Part shown: positions 15,764-24,520 of the stretch, one piece after another
Numbering within the stretch: position 1 is the stretch's first letter
Layout: every line of letters begins with the position of its first letter
Assembly (NCBI RefSeq): GCF_022230925.1
Contig: NZ_JAKKFH010000045.1
Location: forward strand, 310,001-374,000
Source of the DNA: Micromonospora alfalfae
Lineage (GTDB): Bacteria; Actinomycetota; Actinomycetes; Mycobacteriales; Micromonosporaceae
Direction of reading: 5' to 3'
Length of the DNA: 64,000 bases
The notes under the pieces: model-generated
What the model saw: only the letters and a program-made list of their open reading frames with translations
The model's database searches: none
Told to the model about the DNA's origin: nothing
Program-made: the position numbers and the translations under genes

Positions 15764-15859
15764 GAGGTGGCATGGGTCACTCACGCATCCCCGGCCTGGC
15801 GCGATGAGACACCCCCCACCACACACATCAGCCTCACCACCGGAAAGAGGGGTCAGCGC

Positions 15860-17149
15860 ATGAGTGTCACCACGCGGCGTACCCGCCTGGCGGTCGCTGC
15901 CCTGGCTGCGGTCACCGCAATCAGCGGTCTCGCGGCCTGCGGCAAGGACGACGACAAGCCGGCGGCCGGCGAGAAGCCGGCCAAGCTGGTCGTCGACACG
16001 TTCGGCGAGATGGGCTACGACGAGCTCGTCAAGCAGTACGAGAAGGACACCGGCATCAAGGTCGAGCTGCGCAAGACCGCACAGCTCGGTGAGTACCGGC
16101 CGAAGCTGGTCCGCTACCTGGCCACCGGCAAGGGCGCGGCGGACGTCACCGCGCTGGAAGAGGGCATCCTCAACGAGTTCAAGCCCAACGCGCGCAACTG
16201 GGCCGACCTCAGCCCGCTGGTCCCCGACCACTCGAAGGAATACCTGCCCTGGAAGTGGGAGCTGGGCAAGGCGCCGGACGGTCGGCTGATCGGCCTGCCG
16301 ACCGACGTCGGCAGCCTCGCCGTCTGCTACCGCAAGGACCTGTTCCAGGCTGCCGGTCTGCCCGCCGAGCGCGACCAGGTGTCGGCGCTCTGGCCGGACT
16401 GGAAGGGCTTCCACGACGCCGGCCTGAAGTACAAGCAGGGCAGCGGCGGCAAGGCGTTCATCGACTCGATCACCGCCGTCTCCAACGGCGTGCTCTTCCA
16501 GGGCAACGGTGACCTGTTCTACGACAAGGAAGACAACGTCATCGCGGACACCAGCCCCGCGGTGAAGAACGCCTGGGACACCGCCACCTCGATGGCGGAC
16601 ATCTCCGCCAAGGCGTCCACCTGGTCGCCGGAGTGGTCGGGTGGCTTCAAGCAGGGCACCTTCGCGGCTACCTTCTGCCCGTCCTGGATGCTCGGCATCG
16701 TGTCGGACAACTCCGGTCCGGCCAACAAGGGCAAGTGGGACGTCGCGTCCGTGCCTGGTGGCGGCGGTAACTGGGGCGGCTCGTGGCTCGCCGTTCCGGC
16801 GCAGAGCAAGTACCCGAAGGAGGCGGCGAAGCTCGCCGAGTACCTGACCAACGCCAAGAGCCAGGTGGAGGCCTTCAAGCTCAAGGGCCCGCTGCCCACC
16901 AACCTGGAGGCGCTGAAGAACGAGGCGTTCCTCAGCTACACCAACGAGTACTTCAGCAACGCGCCGACCGGCAAGATCTTCGGGGAGAGCGTCGCCAAGA
17001 TCCAGCCGATCCACCTGGGCCCGAAGCACCAGGCGGTGAAGGAGAACGCGCTCGAGCCGGCCCTGCGGGCGTTCGAGAACGGGCAGGCCGACAAGGCCAA
17101 GGCCTGGGAGCAGTTCACGAAGGACGCAAAGACTCAGGGTGCCTTCTGA
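15860..17149 (+). CDS. cebE: Cellobiose/cello-oligosaccharide-binding lipoprotein CebE
   Basis: A 429-residue ABC solute-binding protein of the family 1 sugar-binding type. The signal peptide ends in lipobox LAAC (Cys27). The mature part has VVDTFGEMGYDELVKQYEKD near the start, LIGLPTDVGSLAVCYRKDLF, and aromatic residues suited to sugar stacking (WSPEWSGGF, WGGSWLA). ATG at 15860 follows AAAGAGGGG. It would deliver cellobiose and longer cello-oligosaccharides to CebFG. The assignment as cellobiose rather than another sugar comes from the CebR operators, the GH1 gene and the cebR gene downstream. Confidence 0.88.
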   Translation: MSVTTRRTRLAVAALAAVTAISGLAACGKDDDKPAAGEKPAKLVVDTFGEMGYDELVKQYEKDTGIKVELRKTAQLGEYRPKLVRYLATGKGAADVTALEEGILNEFKPNARNWADLSPLVPDHSKEYLPWKWELGKAPDGRLIGLPTDVGSLAVCYRKDLFQAAGLPAERDQVSALWPDWKGFHDAGLKYKQGSGGKAFIDSITAVSNGVLFQGNGDLFYDKEDNVIADTSPAVKNAWDTATSMADISAKASTWSPEWSGGFKQGTFAATFCPSWMLGIVSDNSGPANKGKWDVASVPGGGGNWGGSWLAVPAQSKYPKEAAKLAEYLTNAKSQVEAFKLKGPLPTNLEALKNEAFLSYTNEYFSNAPTGKIFGESVAKIQPIHLGPKHQAVKENALEPALRAFENGQADKAKAWEQFTKDAKTQGAF

Positions 17150-17160
17150 GTGATTCCCTG

Positions 17161-17194
17161 CCGGTGGCGTTCGGGGCTTCCCGGACGCCACCGG
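17161..17194 (+). terminator. Intercistronic hairpin between cebE and cebF
   Basis: CCGGTGGCGTTCGGG (17161-17175) pairs with CCCGGACGCCACCGG (17180-17194): a 15-base stem with one G-U pair and a 4-base loop. It sits just after the cebE stop inside an operon. Such hairpins usually stabilise the binding-protein mRNA or terminate part of the transcripts, giving more CebE than permease. Confidence 0.7.
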
Positions 17195-17258
17195 CCGGTC
17201 CCCTCCGCGTAGCGCCCTGCGCGAGGGCCCCCGGGCCTCGCCGGAAAAGGAAATTCGC

Positions 17259-18230
17259 ATGAGCCTGTCGGCCACGACGGCACGGCCGTCGCCAGCAGCA
17301 CCGCCTTCTCCCGACGTCTCTCGCCGACGTCGACGGGGAAGGTTACTCAACCGCCTCGATGTCAAGTACTCGCCGTACCTCTACATCGCCCCGTTCTTCG
17401 TGCTCTTCGGTGTATTCGGGCTGTACCCGATGCTGCGCACCGCCTGGATGTCGCTGCACGACTGGGACATGATCGGCGAGCACACGTTCATCGGCTTCGA
17501 CAACTACACCCGGCTGGTGTCCGACGAGTACTTCTGGAACGCGCTGGTCAACACGTTCGGCATCTTCGCCCTGTCGACCATCCCCCAGTTGTTGCTCGCC
17601 CTCTTCCTGGCGAACCTGCTCAACCGGTCCCTACTGCGCGCCAAGACGTTCTTCCGGATGGCCATCTTCATGCCGAACGTGGTGTCGGTGGCCGCTGTCG
17701 CGATCGTCTTCGGAATGTTGTTCCAGCGGGAGTTCGGCCTGTTCAACTGGCTGCTCAGCTTCGTCGGTGTCGACCCTGTCGACTGGGACGGGCACCGGTG
17801 GAGTTCCTGGACGGCCATCTCCTCCATGGTCAACTGGCGGTGGACCGGGTACAACACCCTGATCCTGCTCGCCGGCATGCAGGCGATCCCGAAGGACCTC
17901 TACGAGGCTGCGGAGATCGACGGCGCCGGTCCGTGGCGGCAGTTCTGGCAGATCACCCTGCCCATGCTCAAGCCCACCTTCATCTTCGTGGTCATCCTGT
18001 CCACGATCGGCGGCATGCAGCTCTTCACCGAGCCCCTGCTGTTCGGCAACGGCAACATCATCGGCGGCAACCAGCGGGAGTTCCAGACGCTGGCCATGTA
18101 CATGTACGAGATGGGCATCGTGAACCTGAACACCGCCGGCTACGGAGCTGCGGTCGCCTGGGCGATCTTCATGATCATCATCGTGGTGTCGCTGTTCAAC
18201 TTCCTACTCGTCCGCCGCTCGGCGAAGTGA
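17259..18230 (+). CDS. cebF: Cellobiose ABC transporter permease CebF
   Basis: A 323-residue MalF-type permease with six to seven membrane helices after a basic cytoplasmic N-terminus. The EAA loop that docks the ATPase is clear: EAAEIDGAGPWRQFWQITLP (about residues 215-234). AAAAGGAAATT precedes the ATG. It pairs with CebG. No ATPase gene is present in the operon, as in Streptomyces, where the shared MsiK protein energises several sugar transporters. Confidence 0.9.
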   Translation: MSLSATTARPSPAAPPSPDVSRRRRRGRLLNRLDVKYSPYLYIAPFFVLFGVFGLYPMLRTAWMSLHDWDMIGEHTFIGFDNYTRLVSDEYFWNALVNTFGIFALSTIPQLLLALFLANLLNRSLLRAKTFFRMAIFMPNVVSVAAVAIVFGMLFQREFGLFNWLLSFVGVDPVDWDGHRWSSWTAISSMVNWRWTGYNTLILLAGMQAIPKDLYEAAEIDGAGPWRQFWQITLPMLKPTFIFVVILSTIGGMQLFTEPLLFGNGNIIGGNQREFQTLAMYMYEMGIVNLNTAGYGAAVAWAIFMIIIVVSLFNFLLVRRSAK

Positions 18231-18240
18231 GGAGAGATCG

Positions 18241-19083
18241 ATGATCTCGGCTTCCCAGCGCCTGTGGCGCACCAGCCCGTTGACCTACCTGGCGCTCGTC
18301 CTGGCGGCGCTGCTGTCGATCTACCCGTTCTACTACATGCTGGTGATCGGCACCCGCAGCCTGGACAACATCAACGACGTGCCGCCGCCGCTGACCCCCG
18401 GTGGCGCGTTCGGTGACAACTTCGGGCGGGTGCTCGACAACGACGCCGCCAACTTCCTCACCGGCATGATGAACTCGATCATCGTCTCCTCGGTGGTCAC
18501 CGTCTCGGTGGTGCTCACCGGTTCGCTGGCCGGGTTCGCCTTCGCCAAGCTGAAGTTCCGCGGCAGCAACGCCCTCCTGCTGGCGATCATCGTCACGATG
18601 ATGATCCCGACCCAGATGGGGCTCATCCCGCTCTGGGGCATGATGCAGGACCTGGGGTGGTACGACACCCTCTACGCGGTCACCGTGCCGTTCCTCGTCA
18701 CCGCCTTCGGCGTGTTCATGATGCGGCAGTACGCCAGCCAGGCGATCTCCGACGAGCTGATCGAGGCCGGCCGCGTCGACGGCGCGAGCACGTTCCGGAT
18801 CTACTGGAGCATCGTGCTGCCCGCGCTGCGCCCGGCCGCCGGCGTCCTCGGTCTGCTGACCTTCATGGAGACCTGGAACTCGTTCCTCTGGCCGTACGCC
18901 ATCCTCACCCCGGAGAACCCGACCCTCCAGGTCTCGCTCTCCTTCCTCTCGTACGCCTACTACACCGACTACTCCCAGGTGTTCGCCGCCACGGCGATCG
19001 GCACCATCCCCCTGGTAATCGTCTTTCTCGTGTTTGGCCGCCAGATCATCGGCGGGATCATGGAAGGTGCCGTCAAGTCGTGA
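18241..19083 (+). CDS. cebG: Cellobiose ABC transporter permease CebG
   Basis: A 280-residue MalG-type permease. It begins with LTYLALVLAALLSIYPFYYMLVIG, has the MMNSIIVSS helix segment and the EAA loop EAGRVDGASTFRIYWSIVLP, and ends at the membrane side with IIGGIMEGAVKS. It starts 10 bases after cebF (AGGAGAG ribosome site) and its stop overlaps the GTG of the beta-glucosidase gene, so expression is coupled. Confidence 0.9.
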   Translation: MISASQRLWRTSPLTYLALVLAALLSIYPFYYMLVIGTRSLDNINDVPPPLTPGGAFGDNFGRVLDNDAANFLTGMMNSIIVSSVVTVSVVLTGSLAGFAFAKLKFRGSNALLLAIIVTMMIPTQMGLIPLWGMMQDLGWYDTLYAVTVPFLVTAFGVFMMRQYASQAISDELIEAGRVDGASTFRIYWSIVLPALRPAAGVLGLLTFMETWNSFLWPYAILTPENPTLQVSLSFLSYAYYTDYSQVFAATAIGTIPLVIVFLVFGRQIIGGIMEGAVKS

Positions 19084-20501
19084 GCAACCCCGCCAGCCCA
19101 CCCGCCGTCGACGTCCTCGACGAGCGTCCCGGGCTGACCTTTCCACCCGGATTCCTCTGGGGGGCCGCGACGGCGGCGTACCAGATCGAGGGAGCGGCGG
19201 CCGTGGACGGCCGTGCCCCGTCGATCTGGGACACCTTCAGCCACACCGAGGGTCGTGTCGTCGCCGGGCACACCGGGGACGTGGCGTGCGACCACTACCA
19301 CCGCCTCGGCGACGACGTCGCGCTGATGGCCGAGCTGGGCCTGAAGTCGTACCGCTTCTCGGTCTCCTGGTCCCGGGTGCAGCCCACCGGTACCGGTGCG
19401 GCCAACCCTGCCGGCCTGGACTTCTACCGGCGACTGGTGGACGAGCTGTTGGCCAACGGCATCGAGCCGTGGCTCACCCTCTACCACTGGGACCTGCCGC
19501 AGCCGTTGGAAGACGCCGGCGGCTGGCCGGCGCGGGACACCGCGGCCCGCTTCGCCGACTACACCACACTGATGGCCGACGCGCTCGGTGACCGGGTGCG
19601 CTACTGGACCACCCTGAACGAGCCGTGGTGCTCAGCGTTCCTCGGCTACGGCTCCGGCGTGCACGCCCCCGGCCGCACCAACGGAGCGGACGCGGTGCGT
19701 GCCGGACACCACCTGATGCTCGGTCACGGCCTGGCCGTGCAGGCAATGCGGGCCGCCCGGCCGGCCGCCGAGGTGGGCGTGACAGTCAACCTCTACCCGG
19801 TCGACCCGGCCACTGACAGTCCCGCCGACGCCGACGCCGCCCGGCGTATCGACGGCTTGGCCAACCGGTTCTTCCTGGATCCGCTGTTGCGCGGGTCGTA
19901 CCCGGAGGACCTGGTGGCCGACCTCAGCACTGTGACCGACTTCGAGCACGTGCGCGACGGCGACCTGGCGACCATCTCCACGCCACTGGACCTGGTCGGG
20001 GTCAACTACTACAGCAGGCACGTGGTCGCCGCGCCGGTCCAGGGCGAGGCGGCCGACCCGGCCCCCTCGTGCTGGCCGGGCAGCGAGGACGTCCGGTTCG
20101 TCACCCGTGGCGTTCCGGTCACCGACATGGGCTGGGAGATCGACGCCCCGGGTCTCACCGAGACGCTGCGCCGGGTGCACGGTTACACCGACCTGCCCCT
20201 GTACGTCACCGAAAACGGCTCCGCGTTCGTCGACTCGGTGGTCGACGGGCAGGTCGACGACGTCGATCGGCTGGCCTACTTCGACGCCCACCTGCGCGCC
20301 GCCCACGAGGCGATCGACGCCGGAGTGCCTCTGCGGGGATACTTTGCCTGGTCGCTGATGGATAATTTCGAATGGGCCTGGGGTTACACCAAGCGGTTCG
20401 GCATGATCCACGTCGACTATGACAGCCAGGTTCGCACCCCCAAGTCCAGCGCCAAGTGGTACGCCTCGGTGATCCGGCGCAACGGTCTGGCCGCACAATA
20501 G
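19080..20501 (+). CDS. bglC: GH1 beta-glucosidase
   Basis: A 473-residue glycoside hydrolase family 1 enzyme. The N-terminal signature FLWGAATAAYQIEGAA is present. The acid/base Glu is in TLNEPWCSAFLGYGSG and the nucleophile Glu in LYVTENGSAF. The C-terminal substrate-binding stretch is WSLMDNFEWAWGYTKRFGMI. No signal peptide is seen, so it acts in the cytoplasm on imported cellobiose, releasing glucose. GTG at 19080 overlaps the cebG stop (GTGA). The upstream open frame is an out-of-frame reading through cebG. The symbol follows the Streptomyces arrangement. Confidence 0.92.
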   Translation: MSNPASPPAVDVLDERPGLTFPPGFLWGAATAAYQIEGAAAVDGRAPSIWDTFSHTEGRVVAGHTGDVACDHYHRLGDDVALMAELGLKSYRFSVSWSRVQPTGTGAANPAGLDFYRRLVDELLANGIEPWLTLYHWDLPQPLEDAGGWPARDTAARFADYTTLMADALGDRVRYWTTLNEPWCSAFLGYGSGVHAPGRTNGADAVRAGHHLMLGHGLAVQAMRAARPAAEVGVTVNLYPVDPATDSPADADAARRIDGLANRFFLDPLLRGSYPEDLVADLSTVTDFEHVRDGDLATISTPLDLVGVNYYSRHVVAAPVQGEAADPAPSCWPGSEDVRFVTRGVPVTDMGWEIDAPGLTETLRRVHGYTDLPLYVTENGSAFVDSVVDGQVDDVDRLAYFDAHLRAAHEAIDAGVPLRGYFAWSLMDNFEWAWGYTKRFGMIHVDYDSQVRTPKSSAKWYASVIRRNGLAAQ

Positions 20502-20525
20502 GCTCGGGCCAGCCATCAGGACGGC

Positions 20526-20557
20526 CCCGGCGTCCACCTCTCGCAGGTGGCGCCGGG
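20526..20557 (+). terminator. Hairpin after the beta-glucosidase gene
   Basis: CCCGGCGTCCACC (20526-20538) pairs with GGTGGCGCCGGG (20546-20557) apart from one bulged base. It lies between the GH1 stop and the cebR ribosome site, and may attenuate read-through into cebR. Confidence 0.5.
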
Positions 20558-20583
20558 TCCGCCCGCCGTCGGAGGAGCAGACG

Positions 20584-21630
20584 ATGACAACGCAGCGCAC
20601 CCGGTCGCTCGGGCGCCCGACCCTCGATGCGGTCGCGGCGCGTGCCGGCGTCGGTCGGGGCACGGTCTCCCGCGTGGTCAACGGCTCGCCCCAGGTCAGC
20701 CCGGAGGCCCGGGCCGCGGTCCAACAGGCCATCGCCGAGCTGGGGTACGTGCCGAACCGGGCCGCCCGTGCGCTCGTCACCCAGCGGACCGACTCCGTCG
20801 CGCTGGTGGTGTCCGAATCCGGCGAGCGGGTCTTCACCGAGCCGTTCTTCGCCGCGATCGTGCGGGGGATCAGCTCCGGGCTGCTGGAGACGCCGATGCA
20901 GCTCTGGCTGGCCATGGCCCAGTCTCCGGTGGAACGGGAGCGGGTCGAGCACCACCTCACCAACCAGCACGTCGACGGCGTACTGCTGTTGTCGTTGCAC
21001 GACTCCGACCCGCTGCCGACGCTGCTGGAGGAGCGCGGCCTGCCCGCCGTGCTCGGCGGTCGGCCCGCCCGGATGCTGCAACCCGGCGCCCAACCGGCCT
21101 GGTTTGTCGACGTGGACAACGTTGGCGGGGCCCGGCAGGCGGTGGAGTACCTGGCGCGCCAGGGGCGGCGACGCATCGCCACCATCGCCGGAACGCAGGA
21201 CATGGGCGTCGGCCTGGCCCGGTTGACCGGCTACACCGAGGCGGTCAAGGCCACCGGGGCCGGCGTCAACCCCGACCTGATCGCGTACGGCGACTTCAGT
21301 GAGGGCAGCGGCGCGGCCGCCATGCGTCGCCTGCTGGACGCCTGCCCGGACCTCGACGCGGTCTTCGTCGCCTCCGACCTCATGGCGTTCGGTGCGCTGC
21401 GTACCCTGCGCGAGGCCGGTCGCCGCGTGCCGCAGGACGTCGCAGTGATCGGCTTCGACGACGCGACGATCGCCCTACGGGCGGAGCCGCCGTTGACCAC
21501 TGTCTTCCAGCCGGTGGAGGAGATGGGCCGGCAGATGGCCCGCCTGCTGGTGGCCCGGATCCGTGGCGAGGAGCTACCCGCCTCCCACATCCTGCTGGAC
21601 ACCCAACTGGTCCACCGAGCCTCCGCCTGA
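20584..21630 (+). CDS. cebR: LacI-family cellobiose-responsive repressor CebR
   Basis: A 348-residue LacI/GalR regulator. The N-terminal HTH is RPTLDAVAARAGVGRGTVSR followed by the hinge helix region PNRAARALVTQRT. The periplasmic-binding-protein-like effector domain includes DGVLLLSLHDSDPLP and VIGFDDATIALRAEPPLTTV. It would bind the TGGGAGCGCTCCCA-type boxes upstream of cebE and the cellulase gene and release them on binding cellobiose. ATG at 20584 follows GGAGGAG. No operator is seen right before cebR itself. Confidence 0.9.
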   Translation: MTTQRTRSLGRPTLDAVAARAGVGRGTVSRVVNGSPQVSPEARAAVQQAIAELGYVPNRAARALVTQRTDSVALVVSESGERVFTEPFFAAIVRGISSGLLETPMQLWLAMAQSPVERERVEHHLTNQHVDGVLLLSLHDSDPLPTLLEERGLPAVLGGRPARMLQPGAQPAWFVDVDNVGGARQAVEYLARQGRRRIATIAGTQDMGVGLARLTGYTEAVKATGAGVNPDLIAYGDFSEGSGAAAMRRLLDACPDLDAVFVASDLMAFGALRTLREAGRRVPQDVAVIGFDDATIALRAEPPLTTVFQPVEEMGRQMARLLVARIRGEELPASHILLDTQLVHRASA

Positions 21631-21644
21631 CCCACACCCACCCC

Positions 21645-21730
21645 GCGTCACCTCGCGTCCGCGTCACCTCGCGTCCGCGCCCGCGTCACCTCGCGCCCGC
21701 GTCACCTCGCGCCCGCGTCACCTCGCGCCC
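21645..21730. repeat. Five copies of a GCGTCACCTCGC repeat
   Basis: GCGTCACCTCGC occurs at 21645, 21661, 21683, 21699 and 21715, giving a mainly 16-base period (units GCGTCACCTCGCGTCC or GCGTCACCTCGCGCCC). It directly follows the cebR stop region. The spacers are too short for a CRISPR array. Confidence 0.9.
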
Positions 21731-21743
21731 GCGCCCGCGCATA

Positions 21744-21827
21744 GCGCAAGATCGCGCTCGATCCTGGATGTAGTGGTCATCGTGCCTGAGGAGGCCACTA
21801 CATCCAGGAAGTTGCGCGATCTTGTGC
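21744..21827. repeat. Long two-part inverted repeat
   Basis: CCTGGATGTAGTGG (21763-21776) pairs exactly with 21795-21808, and AAGATCGCGC (21748-21757) pairs exactly with 21814-21823. The two stems are separated by symmetric 5-base internal loops, and the apical loop is 18 bases. It lies between the convergent cebR and acyl-CoA dehydrogenase genes, so it could be a bidirectional terminator or a REP/MITE-like element. Confidence 0.85.
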
Positions 21828-21975
21828 GGCCTGCGGCCTGCGGCCTGCGGCCTGGGGCGTGCGGCGTGCGGCGTGCGGCGTGCGGCGTGCGGCGTGCGGC
21901 GTGCGGCATGGGGCGTGCGGCATGGGGGCGTGCGGCGTGCGGCGTGTGGCTGCGGCGTGCGGCGTGCGGGGTGGG
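21825..21975. repeat. Heptamer tandem array (CTGCGGC/GTGCGGC)
   Basis: Four CTGCGGC-type units are followed by a run of GTGCGGC units with interspersed variants (GCATGGG). The array fills most of the spacer before the acyl-CoA dehydrogenase stop codon. Together with the two preceding repeats it makes up the 398-base gene-free stretch 21631-22028. No credible gene is seen there. Confidence 0.85.
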
Positions 21976-22028
21976 CGCGGCGTGTGGGGTGGGCGCGGGC
22001 GGCGGGGAAGTGCGGCGGCCAGGCGGGG

Positions 22029-23243
22029 TTACTGGGCCCAGCGGCGGAGTTCGCGCTTGGCCAGGGAGTTGCGGTGCACCTCGTCGGGACCGTCGGCCAG
22101 GCGCAGGGTGCGGGTTTGTGCCCAGAGGGCGGCCAGTGGGGTGTCCTGGCTGACACCGGCGCCGCCGTAGGCCTGGATGGCCTTGTCGATCACCCACTCC
22201 GCCATCGCCGGCGTGCCGATCTTGATGGCCTGGATCTCGGTGTGCGCGCCCTTGTTGCCGACGGTGTCCATCAGCCAGGCCGTCTTGAGTACCAGCAGCC
22301 GGGCCTGCTCGATGCGGACCCGGGACTCGGCGATCCACTCCCGGACGACGCCCTGCTCGGCCAGCGGTCGGCCGAACGCGATCCGCCCGAGCGCCCGCTT
22401 GCAGAGCAGCTCCAATGCCCGCTCGGCCATTCCGATCAATCGCATGCAGTGGTGGATCCGGCCCGGCCCCAGCCGGGCCTGGGCGATGGCGAAGCCGGTG
22501 CCCTCGGCGCCGATCAGATTCTCCGCGGGCACCCGGACGTCTGTGAAGTCGATCTCGGCGTGCCCGCCGTGCGAACCGTCGGTGTAGCCGAAGACGGTCA
22601 TGCCCCGGCGCACGTTCACCCCGGGGGTGTCCCGGGGGACCAGCACCATGTTCTGCTGGCGGTGCCGGTCGGCGGTGGGGTCGGTCTTGCCCATCACGAT
22701 GAAGATCTCGCAGCGAGGATCCATGGCCCCGGACGACCACCACTTCCGTCCGTTGATCACGTACTCGTCGCCGTCGCGGGTGATCCGGGTGGCGATGTTC
22801 GTGGCGTCGGAGGACGCGACATCCGGCTCGGTCATGCAGAACGCCGAGCGGATCTCACCCTCCAGCAGCGGCATCAGCCAGCGCTTCTGCTGCGCCTCCG
22901 AACCGAACTCGGCCAGCAGCTCCATGTTGCCGGTGTCCGGTGCCGCGCAGTTGACCGCCTCCGGAGCGAGGTGCGGGCTGCGCCCGGTCAGCTCGGCCAG
23001 GGGGGCGTACTGGAGGTTGGTCAGGCCGGCGCCGTAACGCGGGTCGGGCAGGAAGAGGTTCCACAGGCCGCGCTTGCGGGCTTCCGCCTTCAGCTCGGCC
23101 AACACCGGGGTACGCGACCACGGGTCCCCGGTGGCCACCTGCTCGGCGTGCACGGCCTCGGCCGGATAGACGTGCTCGGTCAGGAACCGGGTCAGCTCGG
23201 CGCGCAGCTCCTCGGTCCGGCTGTCGTATGAGAAGTCCATCAC
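22029..23243 (-). CDS. Acyl-CoA dehydrogenase family protein
   Basis: A 404-residue flavoprotein of the acyl-CoA dehydrogenase family (ACAD10/11-like). Recognisable are FCMTEPDVASSDATNIATRI (the FAD/substrate motif), GMTVFGYTDGSHGGHAEI, and the C-terminal IQAYGGAGVSQDTPLA. It would oxidise an acyl-CoA to its enoyl-CoA, substrate unknown. The GTG at 23243 overlaps the stop of the upstream phosphotransferase gene. In vertebrate ACAD10/11 the corresponding kinase-like and dehydrogenase domains are fused in one polypeptide. Confidence 0.92.
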   Translation of the reverse strand: MMDFSYDSRTEELRAELTRFLTEHVYPAEAVHAEQVATGDPWSRTPVLAELKAEARKRGLWNLFLPDPRYGAGLTNLQYAPLAELTGRSPHLAPEAVNCAAPDTGNMELLAEFGSEAQQKRWLMPLLEGEIRSAFCMTEPDVASSDATNIATRITRDGDEYVINGRKWWSSGAMDPRCEIFIVMGKTDPTADRHRQQNMVLVPRDTPGVNVRRGMTVFGYTDGSHGGHAEIDFTDVRVPAENLIGAEGTGFAIAQARLGPGRIHHCMRLIGMAERALELLCKRALGRIAFGRPLAEQGVVREWIAESRVRIEQARLLVLKTAWLMDTVGNKGAHTEIQAIKIGTPAMAEWVIDKAIQAYGGAGVSQDTPLAALWAQTRTLRLADGPDEVHRNSLAKRELRRWAQ

Positions 23244-24319
23244 CGCTCCCTGGCGGCGGTCAGCCCGTGCGCGACCAGCGGTGCCACCATCTCGCCGATC
23301 CGGTCGAAGCCCTCGCCGAGCGTCTGCCCGAGCGTGTGGCGGTAGTGGATGCCCTCGCAGATGACAGCGAGCTTGAAACAGCCCAGAGCCACGTGCCAGT
23401 GCAGCGGCCCGACGTCGGCATCGCTGCGGCCGGCGTACCTGTCGATCAGCTCGCTGCCGGTGGGGAAGCCGGCGCGCGGGCCGAGCCCGTCGGCGACGGG
23501 GTTGCCGGCGGCGGTGTCGCTGCCGCCGAGCACGTCCCAGTAGGTGAGCAGCAGCCCCAGGTCGGCGAGGGGGTCGCCGAGGGTGGCCATCTCCCAGTCG
23601 AGCACCGCGTGCACGGCGACCGGGTCGGCCGAGGCGAGGAGGTTGTCCAGCCGGTAGTCGCCGTGCACGATCCGGCCGGCGTTTGCGCCCTCCGGGGCGG
23701 TCGCGGCGAGCAGGTCACGCAGTTCGTCGATGCCGGGCAGTGGGCGGCTGCGGGAGCGGTCGAGCTGCCCGGCCCAGCGGCGGACCTGCCGGGCGAGGTA
23801 GCCCTCGGGACGGCCGAAGTCAGCCAACCCGACGCTGGACGGGTCGACGCTGTGCAACGCGGCGAGCGTGTCCATCATCGCCATGGCCAGGGCCCGGCGG
23901 CGCTCGTCGCCCAGCGGGTCGGTCTGCGCGCGGGTGCGGAACACCTCGCCGGGCATCCGCTCCATCAGGTAGAAGGGCGCGCCGATCACCTCGGGGTCGG
24001 TGCAGAGCAGCAGCGCGCCCGGGACCGGCACCTCGGTCGGCGCCAGCGCCGAGATGACCCGGAACTCGCGCGCCATGTCGTGAGCGGTCGCCAGCACGTG
24101 CCCCAGCGGGGGACGGCGCAGCACCACCTCGCGGTCGCCGAGGCGCAGCAGGTAGGTGAGGTTGGACTTGCCGCCCGCTATCAGCTGGGCACGCAGCGGC
24201 CCGACGGCCAGCTCGGGTCGGTGCGTTGCCAGATGGTGGGCGAGTCGGTCCAGGTCCAGCCCTGCTGGGGAGGTCGGGACGGCCGCCGGCCGTGACGCAT
24301 CGACGGCCGGATCACTCAT
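23240..24319 (-). CDS. APH-like phosphotransferase family protein
   Basis: A 359-residue aminoglycoside-phosphotransferase-fold protein. The catalytic loop is RIVHGDYRLDNLL and the metal-binding Asp lies in AVLDWEMATLGDPLADLG. The N-terminal lobe includes IAGGKSNLTYLLRLGDREVVLRRPP. It is of the ACAD10/11-associated type and forms an overlapping operon with the acyl-CoA dehydrogenase. A role in phosphorylating 4-hydroxy acids or their CoA esters is plausible by analogy. I chose ATG at 24319 because residues upstream are low complexity. Confidence 0.88.
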   Translation of the reverse strand: MSDPAVDASRPAAVPTSPAGLDLDRLAHHLATHRPELAVGPLRAQLIAGGKSNLTYLLRLGDREVVLRRPPLGHVLATAHDMAREFRVISALAPTEVPVPGALLLCTDPEVIGAPFYLMERMPGEVFRTRAQTDPLGDERRRALAMAMMDTLAALHSVDPSSVGLADFGRPEGYLARQVRRWAGQLDRSRSRPLPGIDELRDLLAATAPEGANAGRIVHGDYRLDNLLASADPVAVHAVLDWEMATLGDPLADLGLLLTYWDVLGGSDTAAGNPVADGLGPRAGFPTGSELIDRYAGRSDADVGPLHWHVALGCFKLAVICEGIHYRHTLGQTLGEGFDRIGEMVAPLVAHGLTAARER

Positions 24320-24520
24320 CCGACTAGTTGATGGCAGCCCGTTCACGTTGTCAAGGTCAGATTCGTCGGATGCGTCGTCGGGAGGGCTTCGGTCGCTCGG
24401 ACGTGGCGCCGCCGCCGGTTGAGCCGGCATGACGGACAATCTCCGCCTTTCCGACAACTGCCTGGATATCGTCTTGAGGGCGGATCGCGGCGGCGGTCTT
24501 CGGAGCGACGGGGGTCAATC

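Noticed and set aside
15731..17365. 544-codon minus-strand frame antisense to cebE
   Set aside because: The plus strand encodes a convincing solute-binding lipoprotein with lipobox and ribosome site.
21645..21730. CRISPR-like repeats
   Set aside because: The spacing between GCGTCACCTCGC units is only 4-10 bases and spacers are themselves repeats; no cas genes.
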